Source: Alteromonadaceae bacterium BrNp21-10 (GTDB lineage: Bacteria; Pseudomonadota; Gammaproteobacteria; Enterobacterales; Alteromonadaceae). Taken from it: 64,000 nucleotides of DNA. The translations under genes and the position numbers were made by a program. Shown here in pieces: positions 37,133 through 45,190 of this stretch. The notes under the pieces are model-generated. The model made no database searches, was not told where the DNA came from, and saw only the letters and a program-made list of their open reading frames with translations. Numbering within the stretch: the stretch's first letter is position 1; each line of letters opens with the position of its first letter. The stretch is taken from the NCBI GenBank assembly GCA_030418115.1, contig JAUHQD010000008.1, positions 1 to 64,000 on the forward strand, read 5' to 3'.

Positions 37133-40081
37133 ATGGAACCTAAAGGTACTTCAGGACAAACAGAGCAACAACGTACTTTTACCTTAGGCTCATGGACAGT
37201 TGATGGAGACTCTAATCAACTTATAAAAGAAGGTAAACGCTTCTCTATTGAGCCAAAAATGATGGATGTATTAATTTACCTTTGCCAAAATGCTGGTGAA
37301 ACCGTCAATGCAGAACAACTATTAATCACCTGTTGGTCTGGTACATTTTACGGCGATGCGCCCGTGCAAAAATGCATCGCCGGCCTAAGAAAAAAACTAG
37401 GCTGTAACGCCAAAAATCCCAGTTATATAGAGACAATATATCGTCGTGGTTACAAAATAATTGCCACTGTTGATTTTCCAACGAAATCTAACCAAGTATC
37501 ACAACGCCAAGCGCTAAAGAAATGGACACAAGGTTCACCTTATTTAGGGTTAAATACGTTCAATGAGCAGCACAGTTCAATTTACTTTGGTAGGACAAGG
37601 GCGATTGTTGACGTTATCAATCAACTTAAAGCGAGTATAAAAAGACCAAATAATTTTCTGTTGATTCTAGGTAAAAGTGGCAGTGGCAAGTCCTCCTTAA
37701 TGAGAGCAGGAGTACTGCCCTATTTAAGCAGTAACACCGGGTTTTCTCAGCTACGAGTGACTAAGTACCATATTGTAACCCCTAGCCAAAGTATTGATGA
37801 AACACCTACAGCAACACTGATCCACGCGTTACAAAAGTTATCATTAATAAAAACGACCTTGGAGTTACCGACATTAATTTCACATATTGAAGCCGATCCA
37901 ACACAATTAACAAACGCTTTAAATTGTGTAACTAACCTAAATATAAACAATGCAGAATTCGAGCAATCACAACAAGTTAAAGACTATAAACTGATTGCTA
38001 TCGATCAATTTGAACAATTTTTATTAGATGAAAACCTAACCACAAAAGCAAAACAAAATTTAGTCAGTTGTTTAACTCAACTTGCACAATGTGAACAGCT
38101 ACTTGTAATCGCCATGCTCAGAAATGACTTTTATGCCGAGTGTCTGGATGTGAAAGGTTTTTATGAGTTAAAAGACCAAGGAAAACAGTACGATCTACAA
38201 GCCCCAACCCCGGTAGAAATTACCAGAATGATCCGGAACCCTGCCATTGCAGCCGGATTAAGCTTTGAACATGACGAAAAAAGTAATGAACACTTAGACG
38301 AAATATTGCTCGCTGCAGCAGTAAAAAACCCTGATGCTCTGCCACTATTAGAATATACGCTTGATTTATTGTACCAACAACGTAGTAGCGACAACGTATT
38401 ATTACTCAGCTCATACCGTCAAATGGGGGGAATTGAAGGGGCAATAGCTCAACAAGCTGAAAAAGTATTTAATGAGTTACCCGCTAATATTCAAGCATGC
38501 TGGGATAATATTATGCATGCTTTAATTCAAGTCGATCACAAGAATAAACATAGCGTTACGGCTCGAAAGCTGCCTATTAGCTATTTTAAAAAACCAGCTG
38601 AAAAAAAATTCATTCAACATTTTCTCAATGCTCGATTATTTGTCACTATCATTCAAACAACGACAGGCGAGCAGCGCACTTACTCCGCTGATAACAATGA
38701 TAAGCATGCATCGATAAATAATGACTTTCAATTTATTAGCATTGCTCACGAATCCCTATTAAAACATTGGCAACGTATTAAACTCTGGCTTAGTAATAAT
38801 AGCGTAGCCATTCATAAGCGAGAACAACTCGCCGATGATTGCTTGTATTGGTTAAATAACAATAAAGCGAACGATGCTTTACTCAATTCCAAACAAAAGG
38901 TACTGGATGCGGAAGGGTTAATTAAGCACAAAGAAATTACACTAAGTGATAATGAACTGGCTTTTATTACGCGTTCTAAACGCCATCAAGATAGAAAAAA
39001 ACTATTCTTCAGCTTAGCCATAATGGCGCTGTGTGGCTTTAGTGTTCTCGCTTGGTTTCAATCTAAACAAGTCGCTAATGAGCGAGACATTGCGCTATCG
39101 CAAAGCCAACGCACAAAAGCCATCTCAAAATTTTTAACTGATACCTTGGCAGCAAGTAGTCCATTTGTTGCAAAAGGCAAAGAAGTTTCATTAGTTGACG
39201 TACTTGCTGATGCAAGTAAAAAGCTAAATGAGTCAGCCCAAGATAAATACCCACCTTATGTTGAAGCTTTACTGCATAAGACATTAGGGCTTATTTATAT
39301 TGATTTAGGAAAAATAAAATCCGCTGAACAGCACCTTTTTAAAGGGTTAGCGATATATAAAGAAAACCAATTAGAAAAAGAAGAGGATTATTTAGGCTTA
39401 TTGTTCAATCTAAGTCGGCTCAACGTTCTAAAATATGGTAGCGATAATAATTTATCCGTGATCAATGAAACCATTGAAGTGAGTAAAAATGTTTATGGTG
39501 AAGATCATAAAGATACTTTAGGTGCGCTCGACAACTTAGGAACATATTATTTAGATAACAATGAATTTGCTCGGGCTGAAGACATTTTTAGGCAGGTTTA
39601 CCAGAGGCGGAAACAACTATTCGGTGTCGACTTTCGTCACACCTTGTACTCTATTGAAAATCTAGGCGATCTTTATTACGCTCAACAAGCCTATGAGCAA
39701 GCACAACAATACTATCAGCATTGTGTCGATAAATGGTTAACGAAGTCTGGCATCAACAATCCATATTCACTTTACTGTATGAAAGGGCTAGCGTTAACTC
39801 AATTCGCAACAGGGCAATATCAACAAACTGAAAAAACATTAAATAAACATATTACCGCAGCTACGATAGTATTTGGCGCACAACACCCTGAAGTGTTGAG
39901 TGCACAACATTATTTAGCAGAGCTTTATCAAGCGACTGCAAGATATGAGCAAGCCGAATCCCTATTTAGACAGACATTTCATGAAAGGAAAAACGTTTTA
40001 GGAGAAAACCATACAGCGACATTAAACACAAAAGCAAAACTAACTAATTTATTGCAGCAGACTAGAGCTAAGTTGAATTAG
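37133..40081 (+). CDS. Transmembrane winged-helix/STAND NTPase/TPR regulator
   Basis: The 982-residue protein has four parts. An OmpR/CadC-type winged-helix DNA-binding domain (about 14-112) ends with YIETIYRRGYKI. An nSTAND-type NTPase begins near SPYLGLNTF (about 137), with Walker A GKSGSGKSS at 180-188 and a Walker B-like LIAIDQFEQFLLDE at about 287-300. One membrane helix lies at about 623-643 (LFFSLAIMALCGFSVLAWF). A TPR region from about 690 to the end has units such as LDNLGTYYLDNNEFARAEDIF. The topology predicts a cytoplasmic DNA-binding/NTPase part and a periplasmic TPR sensor. It lies inside the prkB-yhfA accessory region and is relatively AT-rich. A regulatory, stress-sensing or defence role is possible; the target is unknown. 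Confidence 0.82.
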   Translation: MEPKGTSGQTEQQRTFTLGSWTVDGDSNQLIKEGKRFSIEPKMMDVLIYLCQNAGETVNAEQLLITCWSGTFYGDAPVQKCIAGLRKKLGCNAKNPSYIETIYRRGYKIIATVDFPTKSNQVSQRQALKKWTQGSPYLGLNTFNEQHSSIYFGRTRAIVDVINQLKASIKRPNNFLLILGKSGSGKSSLMRAGVLPYLSSNTGFSQLRVTKYHIVTPSQSIDETPTATLIHALQKLSLIKTTLELPTLISHIEADPTQLTNALNCVTNLNINNAEFEQSQQVKDYKLIAIDQFEQFLLDENLTTKAKQNLVSCLTQLAQCEQLLVIAMLRNDFYAECLDVKGFYELKDQGKQYDLQAPTPVEITRMIRNPAIAAGLSFEHDEKSNEHLDEILLAAAVKNPDALPLLEYTLDLLYQQRSSDNVLLLSSYRQMGGIEGAIAQQAEKVFNELPANIQACWDNIMHALIQVDHKNKHSVTARKLPISYFKKPAEKKFIQHFLNARLFVTIIQTTTGEQRTYSADNNDKHASINNDFQFISIAHESLLKHWQRIKLWLSNNSVAIHKREQLADDCLYWLNNNKANDALLNSKQKVLDAEGLIKHKEITLSDNELAFITRSKRHQDRKKLFFSLAIMALCGFSVLAWFQSKQVANERDIALSQSQRTKAISKFLTDTLAASSPFVAKGKEVSLVDVLADASKKLNESAQDKYPPYVEALLHKTLGLIYIDLGKIKSAEQHLFKGLAIYKENQLEKEEDYLGLLFNLSRLNVLKYGSDNNLSVINETIEVSKNVYGEDHKDTLGALDNLGTYYLDNNEFARAEDIFRQVYQRRKQLFGVDFRHTLYSIENLGDLYYAQQAYEQAQQYYQHCVDKWLTKSGINNPYSLYCMKGLALTQFATGQYQQTEKTLNKHITAATIVFGAQHPEVLSAQHYLAELYQATARYEQAESLFRQTFHERKNVLGENHTATLNTKAKLTNLLQQTRAKLN

Positions 40082-40137
40082 TGTGATTGCTAAGAGAAAC
40101 TGACGATATAAGTACCAAGCGATCTTGACGTAATCAC

Positions 40138-40536
40138 ACTACCGAACGTGGTCATTCCCGTGAAGCGGTGATGAGCAGTATTGTCCGTACTATGGAAGAT
40201 TACTTTCAGTACATCACTCCGCAATTTCCAGACACCTATGTCAATTTTCAGCGGGTGCCAACGGTGGATACCTCTAACCCCTTCAGCGCCCGCGAAATCC
40301 CCAGCCATGACGAAAGCTTCGTAGACATTCGTTTTCGCAGAGAAATGAAGAATATCGACTATCTCTACATGCTACGTATGATAGACGGCGCGTTTATGTC
40401 CCGCATTAATACCATGGTGGTGCCCGGCGGTAAAATTGGTTTGGCAATGGAATTCATCCTCACGCCATTAATTGAAGAGCTGCAAGAACGCAAAAGAAAA
40501 TCCCATGTGCAACTGGATTGGATGGTGGAGCAGTAA
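40138..40536 (+). pseudogene. prkB: Displaced 3' fragment of a second prkB
   Basis: These 133 codons including TAA align without gaps to the last 399 bases of the intact prkB at 35583-35981. By hand count only about 14 residues differ, while many third positions do, so the copy evolved as a working gene in another lineage before it was cut. Homology starts abruptly at ACTACCGAACGT, 56 bases after the STAND gene; the kinase P-loop half is missing. It cannot be a functional kinase. It is best read as the old or donor border of the prkB end, left behind by insertion or recombination. Confidence 0.9.
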
Positions 40537-40650
40537 TACCTCTCAATGGTTGTTATGCGTCATACATGTCAACTAGATTTAACCCACCGATTACTACACC
40601 AAATAAGTGAAAGTAGTTTTAGTTATATTTTTATAGGTTACCAAATATGG

Positions 40651-41490
40651 TTATAGATTTACTTCAATTTCTATAGGTAACTCGCCATTTTCTCGGTAAG
40701 TTAAGTCATCAAGATAAAGGCGTGAGAAATCTTTAATAACAGCTAAATTGACTTGAGATGGTAATCTGTTAACGGCTGCGTTAACCTCAATCCCCACTTC
40801 TTGAAAGTATGACACAAAATTATCCATAGCCAATTTTGCACGGGTAGCATCAGAGTTTTCTACCAAAATACCTAATAGTTGTACTTGATATTTCTCGTCT
40901 GGCGCCAGCTCTGTATTAGGGAATAATTTGACATAAATTCCGGAAAAGTCGTGGGATAAGTTTTTTTCTAATTTTCTTTTCCGTTTCTGTTTACCACTGT
41001 CTAACAACGCATTAAAACTCGTTGGTAATGCTGGCTTTGTGTAGTGACAACCTAACCAATCGACAAAGCTTTTTAACTCTTGTGTTCCAAAAAGGATATC
41101 GTCATTAAAACGAAAACTTAACAACAACTCTTTTTGCACAAAAACCTTTTCAAGGATATTAATCCTCATTGATTGTTGTAGTGTTTCTGTTTCAGTAACT
41201 TCTACATAATAAGAGTCTAAAATTCTTGGGTGCTTGTTATACTCAAATGCAGGGTTTGTATTACCTATTTTTCTGCCAATGCACAATTGAGCACTGTTAA
41301 CTGCTGAGTTGGCAAGATTACATGATTGAGTTGCAACAATTAGGACATATTCTCGTGGTTTCAACGTTTCTAAATCAACGTCAATTTTAATCGCTAGCTT
41401 TAGTAGTTCTTCGCAATATTTTCCACTAATGACCTTCCCTTGAAGCCAGCCTCCTTGCTCTATTAGTTTGCTGCAATTCTCATTGCTCAT
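40651..41490 (-). CDS. Unnamed protein, third gene of the TIGR04255 operon
   Basis: A 279-residue soluble protein of no assigned function. The N-terminal part has a WLQGKVI segment and then VLIVATQSCNLANS, a pattern (QG...SQ(D/N)C(D/N)L) that I recall from a family of hypothetical proteins. A basic patch KQKRKRKLEK lies mid-protein, and the end has AVIKDFSRLYLDDLTYR. There are no membrane helices or signal peptide. Its ATG shares bases with the stop of the HTH gene (TAATG), so translation is coupled. Its operon partners suggest a shared system of defence or toxin-antitoxin kind, but that is inference. Confidence 0.6.
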   Translation of the reverse strand: MSNENCSKLIEQGGWLQGKVISGKYCEELLKLAIKIDVDLETLKPREYVLIVATQSCNLANSAVNSAQLCIGRKIGNTNPAFEYNKHPRILDSYYVEVTETETLQQSMRINILEKVFVQKELLLSFRFNDDILFGTQELKSFVDWLGCHYTKPALPTSFNALLDSGKQKRKRKLEKNLSHDFSGIYVKLFPNTELAPDEKYQVQLLGILVENSDATRAKLAMDNFVSYFQEVGIEVNAAVNRLPSQVNLAVIKDFSRLYLDDLTYRENGELPIEIEVNL

Positions 41491-42095
41491 TAGGCAAACG
41501 GGTCCTCAATTTCTGAAGGGGTGTGCTGGGTTAAATATATCTCAGATGCTGTAAATTGTATTAAATCGCGGTTTAATTCTTCATTGCTAAGTAAGCTAAG
41601 TAAGTTTGGCCCTTTAGGTGGCGCACTATGAATTATTTCCTGCAAATCCGTGCCATAACTATTTACAAGAGCTATAAAAATATCCTCTACTTCAAGAATT
41701 CTTTTAATTTTAGATTTGTTAGGCTTCTTAGCATCATTTTGCATCCAATTGTGGACTGTTTTACGTCCAGAGCATAAAACTTGTGCAATTTCTTCGTTAC
41801 TCAAAGATGCAATTTTTTTAATGGACTGAATTGAAGATTGGAATATATTTAACTTGTTTTTTTCTTCATATTCAAAAGGTAAAATAATTGCGGATTCTGC
41901 TGTTACAGGCATGCCTCCGGTAACCATAGACGCATGATTCCGCCAATACTCTACAGTAGAGCCTCCTGAAGCTTGATTATCACAAAACGTTTTTTCTATT
42001 TCGTAAAAACGACTATCAATTTTAGTAACAGCAGTCCTATCAATATCTCTTTGAATAAGTGCGTATCCTAAGACTAAAACTTTTTCTAAGCCCAT
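41490..42095 (-). CDS. HTH-domain protein, middle gene of the TIGR04255 operon
   Basis: A 201-residue protein with a helix-turn-helix at about residues 95-130 (SNEEIAQVLCSGRKTVHNWMQN), in the style of Xre or transposase-type HTHs. The N-terminal 80 residues match nothing I recognise. The C-terminal part (IALVNSYGTDLQEIIHSAPP) has a faint likeness to Xre/MbcA/ParS-type antitoxins. It overlaps the TIGR04255 gene by 10 bases and the third gene by 1. It could be the operon's own repressor or an antitoxin; both are inference. Confidence 0.6.
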   Translation of the reverse strand: MGLEKVLVLGYALIQRDIDRTAVTKIDSRFYEIEKTFCDNQASGGSTVEYWRNHASMVTGGMPVTAESAIILPFEYEEKNKLNIFQSSIQSIKKIASLSNEEIAQVLCSGRKTVHNWMQNDAKKPNKSKIKRILEVEDIFIALVNSYGTDLQEIIHSAPPKGPNLLSLLSNEELNRDLIQFTASEIYLTQHTPSEIEDPFA

Positions 42096-42880
42096 ACATT
42101 CTCCTTAGCGTATGTAGATGTAATGTCCCAAAATGCACTTCTAGAAGACTGATGTAATTTCTCCAATTGTTCTAGAACCGCATTTACATTAAAGTCCTTT
42201 TGATTTTCAGGTTTTTCCCAGAAGTGGTCAAAATCTAAAAGCAATCTTAGTGAAGGCAATTCATCATCTTTAATTTCGACATAATTTTGTGGTAATAAAT
42301 CATCCAGAACTTTTTGAGTCATAACTCCAAGTTGAGTTCGTAGCACCAGTAAACCTATTTCAGTTTCTAATGCAGACTCAGTCTTTCTGACAACTTTTTT
42401 TCCTAATTCATTAAGTGGCTCAGGAAAAAACATATCTTTGCTCTGACATAGTTCAAAGAGCTCAGATTCATCATTATTTTGAGTAACTATACAGTCAGAG
42501 TATCTTAACCCAAGCCGTGAATACAATGCTGGGCTTACAATGTCTGCTAATACTGATATTAAAAATGAACAGCGTTTTGAAAAGCCTTCAAACCTGTCAT
42601 AGCTAGTCGTAATAAATACTAGTCGCTCTGGCGTAATATGAAATGCGCTATTCTTTTCTTTAGACCAAAAGACAAACTTATCAGTTTGATTAACCCTTAA
42701 ACCATTCTTTTCAATAGCAACGCCATGTTCTTTTTCTTTTCCGAAAAAAGGATACTCTTTTCGGACAGCATCTTGAATATCGGGAATATATTTTTCTAGA
42801 GATAGGACTGTGGAAAAGCGAACTTCCATTAAAACTGATACTAATGGTTGTCTGACTAATTTTCTAAAATTATGCGGCAT
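42086..42880 (-). CDS. TIGR04255 family protein
   Basis: A 264-residue protein that I recognise as TIGR04255 from its start RQPLVSVLMEVRFS, the middle segment ITPERLVFITTSYDRFEGF and LYSRLGLRYSDCIV. The family is sporadically distributed, usually in accessory regions, and its biochemical role is unknown. It is the first gene of a three-gene overlapping operon. AT-rich composition differs from the surrounding core genes. A promoter with repeated AAGTAC boxes lies directly upstream. Confidence 0.75.
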   Translation of the reverse strand: MPHNFRKLVRQPLVSVLMEVRFSTVLSLEKYIPDIQDAVRKEYPFFGKEKEHGVAIEKNGLRVNQTDKFVFWSKEKNSAFHITPERLVFITTSYDRFEGFSKRCSFLISVLADIVSPALYSRLGLRYSDCIVTQNNDESELFELCQSKDMFFPEPLNELGKKVVRKTESALETEIGLLVLRTQLGVMTQKVLDDLLPQNYVEIKDDELPSLRLLLDFDHFWEKPENQKDFNVNAVLEQLEKLHQSSRSAFWDITSTYAKENVWA

Positions 42881-42892
42881 TTAATCGATCCT

Positions 42893-42972
42893 AAGTACTA
42901 AATCTCAATATTCATTATGGTAGCAGTTTTGCAAAATTACACAATAAAGTACACATTATTGTTTGAAGTACT
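42893..42972 (-). promoter_or_regulatory. Candidate promoter and operator of the TIGR04255 operon
   Basis: On the minus strand TTGTGT (42939-42944) and TACCAT (42917-42922) are 16 bases apart, a fair sigma-70 pair. Around them lie three AAGTAC(T/A) boxes on the plus strand (42893-42899, 42947-42953, 42966-42972) and a perfect inverted repeat CAATAA-8-TTATTG (42942-42961) that overlaps the -35 box. That arrangement suits autorepression by the operon's HTH protein. Confidence 0.4.
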
Positions 42973-43124
42973 TTTTTCTAGTAAAAGTCATCACGTTGCT
43001 ACAAAAGTTGGGTTAATAAGTAAGCCTTGGCAAGCGAGTTAAGTTCAATATGCCGTGTCTCTCACAATAAATTTCTAGAAAAAAGCTTCGATTAAGTCTG
43101 GGGCTAAACAACTAATAGCAACCA
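42973..43124. other. Intergenic stretch between the cassette promoter and the yhfA fragment
   Basis: This stretch, together with the promoter boxes and the yhfA remnant, makes up the gap 42881-43211. It is AT-rich and shows no ORF, strong hairpin or terminator. Confidence 0.35.
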
Positions 43125-43175
43125 CTACCCCTCAAACACCTCAAAACTATAGGCCACATCTACCTTGATGAATAA
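43125..43175 (-). pseudogene. yhfA: 3' fragment of a second yhfA (OsmC family)
   Basis: Read on the minus strand, this stretch encodes KVDVAYSFEVFEG and a TAG stop. It aligns without gaps to the end of the intact YhfA at 44497-44901 (SVNVTHSFEVIEG), with 9 of 16 residues identical by hand and about three quarters of the bases. Only about 16 codons remain, in the same orientation as the intact gene. With the prkB fragment at 40138-40536 it brackets the three-gene operon. Confidence 0.65.
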
Positions 43176-43211
43176 TTCGTGGGCTCCCTCAGACCTTTTC
43201 CCTTTTTATTC

Positions 43212-44321
43212 TTACCTCGGACTATTTTCATTCACCGTTTTTAAAATCAAAGCATCTACCTCATTGGTGATGGGTGAAATATTACTGTTGGTTAATATTG
43301 CATAGCCGTAATTGCGACTCACTATAGTTCTGGTAAGTGCTATCCATCCCCTATTGTAACCAGCAAATCCGAAACTCTCATTTTCTTCATCAATATAATA
43401 ACTGATACTCAATCGGTTACCTGTTGCCGCTACTGGCTTCATTATTTCTGAAATCCATTTCTCTTTCAGCAGTTTTTGACCAATAAATGTGCCTTTATCA
43501 TCTTTCAATAATGTTGAACTAAATAGGGCCAAATCGTGAGTTGTTGTATGCATACCAGCTGCGGCGGTAGCTGCAAAATATATCATTGATGTCGCTTTAC
43601 CTTCTTGGTCGTATGGGGTTGCTGAACGCCGCATAAGCTCTTCATTTACCTCAAACGTAGTCGATGTCATCCCCAGCGGCAAAAACACTTGGCTTGTCAT
43701 AAATTCATTAAATTTTTGACCACTAACATCTTCAATCAACAACTGAATAACAGCATAGCCACCACCTGAGTAAGAAAACTGTGTGTTAGGTTCTAATATC
43801 AATTTAACGTCTCCACCGGCGTTGTTATCACCGTTGAGAAAATCAACAATAGATTTATCAGTAGGCTTATCCCAACCACCCACTGGACCGAGAGACAGCC
43901 CAGAAGTATGTGACATTACATTTCTCAAAGTAACTAACTGACTGTCAAATTTGGAATCTGGGATCTTCCAACGTTTCAAGTAACTGTTGATAGGTTTGTC
44001 TAAATCTACTTTTCCGTCTTGGACCAACTGCATCACGCCCCAGCCGGTAGCCACTTTTGAAATTGAACCTATGTTGAACATAGTATTTTCGTCAAAAACG
44101 GTTTGGTTCTTTATATCTGCGGATCCATAAAATTTATACCCTACAATCTTGCTTCCTTCCACAAAGCCAATGGCAACACCTGGTGCCCCATGTTCATCTA
44201 GAATAGCGAGTACCCCACGATCTAACTCAAGAAATATTTTATCGAAATTGACCTTTGACTCCGCGTAGGAAAATGTACTGGCTGCGATTAACAGGAGAGA
44301 AAAGTATCTAAATATGTTCAT
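43212..44321 (-). CDS. Serine hydrolase of the beta-lactamase class C family, exported
   Basis: A 369-residue protein with a signal peptide (cleavage near SYAES). The catalytic S-x-x-K is visible in NIGSISKVATGW (Ser86, Lys89), and a YSG motif replaces the usual YxN in QFSYSGGGYAVI. Such proteins may be esterases, peptidases or D-Ala-D-Ala-processing enzymes; true beta-lactamase activity should not be assumed. It sits alone between the yhfA fragment and the intact yhfA, so it belongs to the accessory cargo of this site. Confidence 0.82.
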   Translation of the reverse strand: MNIFRYFSLLLIAASTFSYAESKVNFDKIFLELDRGVLAILDEHGAPGVAIGFVEGSKIVGYKFYGSADIKNQTVFDENTMFNIGSISKVATGWGVMQLVQDGKVDLDKPINSYLKRWKIPDSKFDSQLVTLRNVMSHTSGLSLGPVGGWDKPTDKSIVDFLNGDNNAGGDVKLILEPNTQFSYSGGGYAVIQLLIEDVSGQKFNEFMTSQVFLPLGMTSTTFEVNEELMRRSATPYDQEGKATSMIYFAATAAAGMHTTTHDLALFSSTLLKDDKGTFIGQKLLKEKWISEIMKPVAATGNRLSISYYIDEENESFGFAGYNRGWIALTRTIVSRNYGYAILTNSNISPITNEVDALILKTVNENSPR

Positions 44322-44496
44322 GATATTCCTTGTCGATTAACCAACTGGACACTTACGATTACCTGTAGCCAGCTATTGATTTTGACTGCCTACTTGTGGT
44401 GTTTTCAGTGCAAACCTTTGCTTTAAAGATAGTGTTGCGCCGACCAATTGAACACACAGCTCAAAGTAGATCATCAATTAATAGATGCGCTCCTAA

Positions 44497-44901
44497 TCAC
44501 TCTCCTTCAATCACCTCAAAGCTATGAGTCACGTTTACTGAACCGCTGAGCATAATCGCCACCGAACAGTATTTATCCGCCGACAATTCCACCGCGCGCT
44601 TCACATGCTTTTCAGCAACCGTCTTGCCTGTTACTTTAAAATGTAAGTGAATGTCTGTGAAAACTGCCGGTACGGCATCGGCGCGGTTGCCGGACAGGTC
44701 TACCTGCACGTCGGTAATATCCTGTCGGGCTTTTTGTAGAATACTAATCACATCTACCGACGAACAACTTCCAGCAGCGATAAGTACGGCTTCCATAGGC
44801 GTTGCGGCTTGTTTTTTGTCGCCATCCAATAATAATTTTTGGCCACTTTCGGTGGTGCCTTCAAACAGCATATCGCCGCGCCATTGTAATGTTGCTTGCA
44901 T
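44497..44901 (-). CDS. yhfA: OsmC family protein, YhfA orthologue
   Basis: A 134-residue protein with the OsmC/Ohr fold. MQATLQWRGDMLFEG, ATPMEAVLIAAGSCSSVDV and KYCSVAIMLSG match E. coli YhfA closely. The two family cysteines (in GSCSS and KYCSV) fit a thiol-peroxidase type site, though YhfA's real function is unsettled. ATG 44901 is preferred: GGAGG precedes it, and the longer upstream reading is not family-like. In enterobacteria yhfA neighbours prkB and crp; here about 8.5 kb of accessory DNA separates it from prkB. Its ribosome binding site comes from a repeat arm (44905-44924). Confidence 0.88.
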   Translation of the reverse strand: MQATLQWRGDMLFEGTTESGQKLLLDGDKKQAATPMEAVLIAAGSCSSVDVISILQKARQDITDVQVDLSGNRADAVPAVFTDIHLHFKVTGKTVAEKHVKRAVELSADKYCSVAIMLSGSVNVTHSFEVIEGE

Positions 44902-44904
44902 AAG

Positions 44905-45031
44905 TAACCTCCGTTCGGGATAAGTGCTGTACCAAACAAGAACAGTATTGATATTTTTAAAAATAAACAACCTATTGAAATATAAAAATAAGATTTTCTC
45001 TCTCGACATTTCTTATCCCGAACGGGGGCTA
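44905..45031. repeat. Mini-element with IS-end-like inverted repeats, copies C and D
   Basis: TAACCTCCGTTCGGGATAAG (44905-44924) and CTTATCCCGAACGGGGGCTA (45012-45031) are inverted 20-bp arms, of which 14 inner bases match perfectly, around an AT-rich 87-base core without coding signs. Copy C differs from copy B (24367-24386) at one base, so the motif is dispersed. This looks like a miniature inverted-repeat element or an IS remnant. No target duplication was recognised. On the yhfA message the left arm includes GGAGG, and pairing of the arms would cover part of it. Confidence 0.55.
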
Positions 45032-45190
45032 CTCTCTCCTCTAACTGACGAATCATCAGTACTTTAGATTACGGCGGGCAGATAAACAGACAAACTTTGT
45101 AACAATCCAGCCAACCTTGTTATGGTTGCTTTCTTTTGTATATCAGTCCTTTGAATTATAGTGAAGGCAATTCAGCCTAAGGTATTAGTT

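Noticed and set aside
40168-40536. Apparent intact gene of 122 codons with phosphoribulokinase similarity
   Set aside because: It is only the C-terminal part of the enzyme, without P-loop and starting at an internal codon, so it is listed as a pseudogene.
43212-44321. Antibiotic-resistance beta-lactamase
   Set aside because: Only the S-x-x-K and a YSG motif of the wide serine hydrolase family are seen, so a resistance role cannot be claimed.
35982-44496. Prophage or integrase-driven genomic island
   Set aside because: No integrase, tRNA border, phage structural gene or long direct repeat is visible; the relic gene ends favour homologous exchange.
44902-45009. N-terminal extension of YhfA by 36 residues
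   Set aside because: The extension crosses the mini-element, lacks a ribosome binding site and is not part of the family; GGAGG supports ATG 44901.
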